Shown: in pieces, positions 6,901-10,132 of the stretch | Numbering within the stretch: position 1 is the stretch's first letter | How the letters are laid out: every line of letters begins with the position of its first letter | Source of the DNA: Planctomycetaceae bacterium | GTDB taxonomy: Bacteria; Planctomycetota; Planctomycetia; Planctomycetales; Planctomycetaceae | Reading direction: 5' to 3' | Assembly: GCA_015487825.1 (NCBI GenBank) | Contig: WFOZ01000959.1 | Span: 1-10,132 of the forward strand | Length of the DNA stretch: 10,132 nucleotides | Made by a program: the position numbers and the translations under genes | Notes under the pieces: generated by a model | Database searches by the model: none | What the model was told of the DNA's origin: nothing | What the model saw: the letters and a program-made list of their open reading frames with translations, nothing else

Positions 6901-7123
6901 ATATGCGTTTCAGCTTTGTTTAGCCCGTAATCCTTCCGAAAAAGAGCTGGCGATTACCCGTGATTTGTACCACGCCCAGAAAAAGTTTGTGCAATCCGAT
7001 CCAGAAGCCATTTCTGCTCTTGCGAACAGCAAAGAAGCTTCTGATAAAGAACTGGAAAAAGCAACCTGGGTCATGATTGCACGTACAATTATCAACACGG
7101 ACGAATTTATTACTCGACCTTAA
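3947..7123 (+). CDS. PSCyt1-DUF1549-DUF1553 (PSD1) exported cytochrome-c-type protein, 1058 aa
   Basis: This is a large planctomycete-type protein of unknown reaction. The preferred start is GTG 3947: AGGAG at 3935-3939 sits 7 nt upstream, and the product begins with a good signal peptide (basic MRSISQMNRL, a hydrophobic run, likely cleavage after YSA at about residue 30). The frame stays open upstream to a TTG at 3818, but that would bury the signal peptide. ATG 3965 is a weaker alternative. Domains in order: planctomycete cytochrome C (about 45-140), with haem motif CYSCH (Cys59, Cys62, His63) and a possible axial Met113 in EPMPPE; DUF1549 (about 172-378), containing a second CxxCH, CGQCH at 356-360, in the family's HKYDPFTQKEYY region; a middle beta-rich segment (about 380-735) that may be a carbohydrate-binding-like insert; and DUF1553 (about 738-1035), with NRIWAHYFGRGIV and the RRERSNTPLQALTLWN region near the end. 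It is expected outside the cytoplasmic membrane. The DUF1501 gene starts 21 nt after its stop, so the two are surely co-transcribed. Confidence 0.95.
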   Translation: MRSISQMNRLTYLSVIALIVIAIPALLYSADDISQKLPRASTEKIDFGKHIQPILRAKCYSCHGAEEQEGGLRLDISNRALAGGDSGRAIIPKDAANSSLLIRSARLGEDEPMPPEDDGTPLTPVEVSLLRAWIEQGAIWPQSADPQVAHSKHWAFQPIGNPQPPQVKQADWVRNGIDAFILRKLEAEKIKPSPEADRATLIRRLYLDLVGLPPSVEQWNQAMSDKRDDWYEQLVAELLRSPRYAERWGRHWLDVARYADSDGYEKDKARPYAWRWRHWVLNAINEDMPFDQFTIEQLAGDLLPNATIEQKVATGFNRNTLINREGGTDPEEDRVKRTMDRTNTLGYVWLGMTVECGQCHTHKYDPFTQKEYYELYAFFNSMSEPDIGAPLESELEKYQIAKAAFDKEHEKFLIAISNYEKNQLPDALKKWEQTDAKSQTTPDWTILRPQSVSSKKGTTLEVLEDGSVFASGKHPGRQEVYTLVCTTDLENITGLRLEAITDERLSGNGPGRGPLGNFHVTRFDVTAAPVDGSSEPVKVSLVKPQASFSEAGYPVERAINSSPTNGWSVSPRLGENHVAAFEVKSPINFKGGTKLTIAIWQSSVLRHFHGLGRFRVSVTTTPTVKDKPLPLHGLTDQTLKILATPSNKRTEAMQRELLDHFRYIDSEFSKLRKAVEEHDNKAPKNPYQVTKAQTVAELVKPRKTHYLIRGDFLTPDYEVQPGTPALFPALKVHGKKPNRLDMARWLFDPKHPLTSRVTTNRIWAHYFGRGIVPSLNDFGTQGEPPSHPELLDWLARWFMTPVDQGGAGWHLKKLHTLIVTSATYRQSSRNRPELVERDPYNSWLSHQVRLRVEGEIVRDLAISASGLIKHKFGGPSVRPKQPAGVAMLGYANSVKWKTSQGDDQYRRGVYTFFQRTVPFPMLTTFDSPDSNLSCVRRERSNTPLQALTLWNDPVFFECAQALARRIINEVPDSDKPEQTNDARIKYAFQLCLARNPSEKELAITRDLYHAQKKFVQSDPEAISALANSKEASDKELEKATWVMIARTIINTDEFITRP

Positions 7124-7144
7124 TACCGACTGGAGTTGTCGATT

Positions 7145-8626
7145 ATGTCAAACAATTTTGAATCTATTCAGCATGCCCGGCGGCAATTTCTTTATAATTC
7201 CTCGTGCAGCATCGGTAGTATTGCCTTGATGTCGTTGTTGAAAAAGGAAGGCTTGCTGGCAGGGGAAGATTCTTCTGTTAATCCGCTTGCGGTAAAAAAA
7301 ACTGATTTTCCCGCCAAGGCGAAAAACTGCATCTTCATTTTTCTCGCCGGAGGGCCGAGCCAGTTGGATATGTATGATCCCAAGCCGAAACTCCAGGAAT
7401 ATGATGGGCAGGCGCTGCCCAAAGAATTAATCGAAAAAGTTCGATTTGCTTTCATTAAAAAAGAGACTGCCAGACTGATTGGTACTCCTCGGAAGTTTGT
7501 CCCCAGTGGCGAATGTGGCATGGAATTGTCCGATATTCTGCCTCATCTCAGAACCTGCACCGATGATATCTCGCTGGTTCGAACTCTTTACACCGATCAG
7601 TTCAATCATCATCCGGCTCAACTGACGATGAGTACCGGCGTGGGACGTTTTGGTCGCCCAACAGCTGGAGCGTGGCTCAATTATGGACTCGGAAGCGAAG
7701 CAAACGATTTACCGGGATATGTTGTTCTTACCGCTGGACGAGGCACCAGTGGAGGGACTTCTTTATGGTCCAGTGGCTTCCTGCCTTCCACATACGCCGG
7801 AGTACTGTTTCGCAATCAGGGAGATCCTGTTTTGAATCTGGCAAATCCGAAAGGAATTTCGCCGCAAATGCAGGCATCCGGCCTGGATGCCATTCGCCAG
7901 CTTAATCGCCAGCAACTGGAACAGACAAACGACGGAGAAATTGCCAGCCGAATTGCCTCCTATGAACTTGCCTTCCGGATGCAGTCCGCTGCCCCGGAGC
8001 TGGTCGATGTTTCAAGTGAATCGAAAGCAACACTCGATGCTTACGGAGTCGAACGTGCTGAGCCAAAAAAATCCGGTGCTTCTCGCGGCACCGCAGGCGG
8101 GGCGATGTCCGTGTTCGGAAAGAATTGTTTACTGGCTCGTCGATTGGTCGAGCGAGGTTTTCGCTTTATTAATCTGTTCCACGCATCGTGGGATCACCAC
8201 AGTAATCTCGATAAAGAGTTGTCATACAACTGTGGCGTTGTCGATCAACCGGTTGCCGCTTTGATTAAAGATCTCAAACAGCGGGGCCTGCTTGATTCGA
8301 CGCTGATCGTGATGGCTGGTGAATTTGGTCGAACACCGCTGGGCGAGAATCGTACAGGAAGTGCAGGAGTTACCGGTCGCGATCACCATCCGTATGCCTT
8401 CAGTGTTTTGATGGCTGGGGGTGGTGTAAAGGGAGGCTACGTCCACGGCAAGACCGACGAACTCGGATGGGCCCCGGTTGAAGACCCGGTTCACATGAAC
8501 GATTTCCACGCTACGCTGTTGCATCTGTTCGGGATCGATCATGTCAAGCTGAATGTCCCCTTTGGCGGATTAAATGTCCGGCTGACAAATGTTGGCGGAA
8601 AAGTGATTGAAAAGATGCTTACATAA
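7145..8626 (+). CDS. DUF1501 domain-containing protein, twin-arginine exported, 493 aa
   Basis: Full-length DUF1501 family member (alkaline-phosphatase-like fold, reaction unknown). The start is ATG 7145 with GGAG at 7132-7135, 9 nt upstream. A TTG at 7136 in the same frame touches that ribosome site and is rejected. The N-terminus has ARRQFL (Arg12, Arg13) followed by a Ser/Ala/Leu-rich stretch, the usual Tat-like leader of the family. Landmarks in order: FIFLAGGPSQLDMYDPKP (about 60-80), a DQFNHHPAQ segment, CLLARRLVERGFRFINLF, WDHHSNL (about 348-354), GEFGRTP (392-398), GRDHHPYAFSVLMAGGG (411-427), GKTDELGW, and the C-terminal HMNDFHATLLHLFGID. The His/Asp-rich clusters are where metal ligands would be expected by analogy with phosphatases and sulfatases, but no activity has been shown that I know of. 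Its pairing with the upstream DUF1549/DUF1553 protein is the standard arrangement, suggesting joint action at the cell exterior. Confidence 0.95.
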   Translation: MSNNFESIQHARRQFLYNSSCSIGSIALMSLLKKEGLLAGEDSSVNPLAVKKTDFPAKAKNCIFIFLAGGPSQLDMYDPKPKLQEYDGQALPKELIEKVRFAFIKKETARLIGTPRKFVPSGECGMELSDILPHLRTCTDDISLVRTLYTDQFNHHPAQLTMSTGVGRFGRPTAGAWLNYGLGSEANDLPGYVVLTAGRGTSGGTSLWSSGFLPSTYAGVLFRNQGDPVLNLANPKGISPQMQASGLDAIRQLNRQQLEQTNDGEIASRIASYELAFRMQSAAPELVDVSSESKATLDAYGVERAEPKKSGASRGTAGGAMSVFGKNCLLARRLVERGFRFINLFHASWDHHSNLDKELSYNCGVVDQPVAALIKDLKQRGLLDSTLIVMAGEFGRTPLGENRTGSAGVTGRDHHPYAFSVLMAGGGVKGGYVHGKTDELGWAPVEDPVHMNDFHATLLHLFGIDHVKLNVPFGGLNVRLTNVGGKVIEKMLT

Positions 8627-8650
8627 TAGTAACGATTCAGCGCTGGGTGG

Positions 8651-8717
8651 CTGGGGACAAATTGTCGGACGTGTTGAGAACAGTTGACGAGGACGCCAGG
8701 CGACAATTTGTCCCCAG
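8651..8717. repeat. Perfect 17-bp inverted repeat between convergent genes
   Basis: CTGGGGACAAATTGTCG (8651-8667) is exactly complementary to 8701-8717, with a 33-nt spacer. It begins 24 nt after the DUF1501 stop, in the gap before the convergent minus-strand gene. Such a stem could stop or protect transcripts from both sides, but no T-tract flanks it. Its arms resemble those of the next inverted repeat (8738-8802), so a REP/BIME-like repeat element is more likely than a simple terminator. Confidence 0.8.
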
Positions 8718-8737
8718 AGGGTATGAGGTTTCCTGGT

Positions 8738-8802
8738 CTGGGGGCAGATTGTGCGGAATTCCTCTGGATATTCCAACTTTTCAAATAACAATCTGATCCC
8801 AG
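8738..8802. repeat. Second inverted repeat of the same family, 15-bp arms
   Basis: CTGGGGGCAGATTGT (8738-8752) pairs with ACAATCTGATCCCAG (8788-8802) at 13 of 15 positions, with a 35-nt spacer. The left arm aligns with that of the 8651 repeat (CTGGGG, then ACAAATTGT versus GCAGATTGT, then CGGA versus GCGGA), and the spacer lengths are almost equal. The two units lie in tandem, 20 nt apart, and together fill most of the 211-nt gap between convergent genes. Confidence 0.7.
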
Positions 8803-8837
8803 CCGCCCTCCGCTGAGCAGTTACACGTAATAAAAGA

Positions 8838-10132
8838 TTACCGGTATTCGATTTTGATGTAATCGGTGGCATCGAGTGGTAGTGAGAACGTGATGTTTCC
8901 GTTTTTATCTGTGTTGAAATCGATCTCTCCCTGATGGACGGTTTCGATTTTCGTTACCGGTTGCTCTGTTCGCAAACGGAATTCGACTTTTTTCAGTGGG
9001 GCCAATGTGTAATTAGCCAGCGGGATGAGGTCTCCTTTATCCGAGTGAAGTAGAACCGCATCGACCAGAGGCACGCTGCAAGTGAGTGATGGATTCACCT
9101 TGGCGGTGCGGACCGGTTGCAGAATTAGTTGGCGGACTTTTTCAGGGTATTTCCACGGATTGCGCGAACGTTCGATCCGGGTTTGTGCTGCAGGATTTTC
9201 TTTTTTCTGTTCAGAAAGAATGACTTCGGGAGCGGGAATGGATGTTCGGTTTTTTGCCAGTTCATCAGCTGTAGTTATTTTCGCCTGCAATGTCCGCTGG
9301 GCGACGACCGCTTTTTTAATGTAATCCAATGCAGGCAGAAAGCCGGCACTATAGATTATTCCGCGACCACGTTTTGCTCGAATAATCGCGGGGGAACCAT
9401 CTGCAAAGCTCGCGAGTACTTCGGCACCATTTCGTGGTTTCTGCTGCTGGCGAACCGAAAGAACTTCGAGCGTTGTTCCGTTAACATTGACGGTATCTTT
9501 CGATTGAAGAATATGAACGTAGGCCCCGGAATTCATGTATGGTTGTAACATTTCAAGAGGTTCGCGTTTTGCAGGTAGTTGTGAACTGAATGTTTCAAGC
9601 GGGCGGTTGAATTCATCTCGGCTGGCCGCCCCGGCGGAAAGATAAAGTACGCCTCCGGCTTTGACCCATTGCAAAAGTTTTTCAGCTGCGGCGATAGTCA
9701 GGTTCGGTCCGGAGAGATAGCAGACTTTGTAGCCTTCGAGTTGCCCGCGTTCAACTTGCCGTTCTGCGAGAAAGTCGACCGGAATTTGTGCATGAGCCAG
9801 CGCCATCCAGTTGTGCATGCGGTTGAAACCGAATGCATAATTCCGTTTTAACATCCAGGCATCGGTGGAAGAAGAATAGAGGATGGCAACTTCAGCCGGT
9901 TTTGCCGTCGCGCAGAGGAGCAGGTCCTCGTAAGCACCGATTTCGCGAATCAGTTCTGCGTTCGCTTTCCACGTTTCGGGCTTGTTGTACCACAGATGAC
10001 TTTTCCACGGCACCCCTCCTTCGTGAGAGCTCCAGCTCGGCCCGTACGAAAAGTTTTTCCAGATACGCACCCCACGAGCCGTTTCGCTGGCTGCCTTCAG
10101 TTTGATATCCCACGGCTTGCGTCCCGCATGGG
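8838..10132 (-). CDS. Probable glycoside-hydrolase-type protein, C-terminal part (5' end outside window)
   Basis: The frame is open to the right edge and ends at TAA (8840-8838, complement), giving at least 430 residues of the C-terminal part. A GTG at 10070 is not a credible start, since the upstream codons (GRKPWDIKL, then ASETARGVRIW) read as ordinary protein. From about residue 75 of the fragment, the pattern AEVAILYSSSTDAW, HAQIPVDFLAE, YKVCYLSGPNLTIAAAEKLL and WVKAGGVLYLSAG matches the beta-galactosidase-trimerisation / class I glutamine-amidotransferase-like fold found after the catalytic barrel in GH42-like enzymes. A segment with RGRGIIYSAGFLPALDYI follows. The last 110 residues look like a beta-sandwich (NPSLTCSVPLVDAVLL, LIPLANYTLAPLKKVEFRL). 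The catalytic domain, if any, lies beyond the window. Family assignment is from pattern memory. It converges on the DUF1501 operon and is separately transcribed. Confidence 0.75.
   Translation of the reverse strand, partial: HAGRKPWDIKLKAASETARGVRIWKNFSYGPSWSSHEGGVPWKSHLWYNKPETWKANAELIREIGAYEDLLLCATAKPAEVAILYSSSTDAWMLKRNYAFGFNRMHNWMALAHAQIPVDFLAERQVERGQLEGYKVCYLSGPNLTIAAAEKLLQWVKAGGVLYLSAGAASRDEFNRPLETFSSQLPAKREPLEMLQPYMNSGAYVHILQSKDTVNVNGTTLEVLSVRQQQKPRNGAEVLASFADGSPAIIRAKRGRGIIYSAGFLPALDYIKKAVVAQRTLQAKITTADELAKNRTSIPAPEVILSEQKKENPAAQTRIERSRNPWKYPEKVRQLILQPVRTAKVNPSLTCSVPLVDAVLLHSDKGDLIPLANYTLAPLKKVEFRLRTEQPVTKIETVHQGEIDFNTDKNGNITFSLPLDATDYIKIEYR

Noticed and set aside
7136..7144. TTG start for the second DUF1501 gene
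   Set aside because: It directly touches the GGAG ribosome site; ATG 7145 has proper spacing.
8651..8717. Bidirectional intrinsic terminator
   Set aside because: The stem is strong, but neither strand has a T-tract after it, and the similarity to the next inverted repeat favours a repeat element; a transcript-end role is not excluded.
9129..9548. 139-codon plus-strand frame opposite the glycosidase-like gene
   Set aside because: It is a Phe/Cys/Arg-rich shadow of a convincing minus-strand coding region.

Overview
The window looks like chromosomal DNA from a planctomycete (phylum Planctomycetota, probably a Gimesia- or Rubinisphaera-like Planctomycetaceae; the genus is a guess). The main reason is the gene families present. 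A planctomycete cytochrome C/DUF1549/DUF1553 protein is followed directly by a DUF1501 protein, and a second DUF1501 gene runs off the left edge. These families are greatly expanded in Planctomycetota. Base composition appears mid-range. I saw no rRNA, tRNA, CRISPR array or transposase gene.

Layout, left to right. (1) Positions 1-548 hold the 3' end of a DUF1501 gene (+). (2) Positions 549-2557 are an accessory-looking stretch. Two genes of unknown function (820-1629 and 1688-2092, both +) lie between two direct copies of a 49-bp repeat with a palindromic core (552-600 and 2260-2308). About 0.5 kb without a convincing gene follows, with several hairpins. (3) Positions 2588-3457 encode a stand-alone fumarylacetoacetate hydrolase (FAH) family enzyme (+). 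(4) Positions 3458-3946 are a non-coding leader with a candidate promoter. (5) Positions 3947-8626 are a two-gene operon (+): a large exported haem-c-type PSCyt1-DUF1549-DUF1553 protein, then a twin-arginine DUF1501 protein 21 nt downstream. (6) Positions 8627-8837 are a convergent intergenic region packed with two tandem inverted repeats whose four arms resemble each other. (7) From 8838 to the right edge, on the minus strand, is the C-terminal part of a large protein with a beta-galactosidase-trimerisation-like (class I amidotransferase-fold) domain and a terminal beta-sandwich. It is probably a glycoside-hydrolase-type protein.

The operon gene pair is a recurrent planctomycete module of unresolved biochemistry. 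Its export signals and haem motifs place it outside the cytoplasm. The glycoside-hydrolase-like neighbour fits, but does not prove, a role in polysaccharide handling. The FAH enzyme has no pathway partners in view. The least explained parts are the two orphan genes framed by the 49-bp repeats (one product is unusually rich in tryptophan) and the family of CTGGGGACAAATTGT-like repeat arms.
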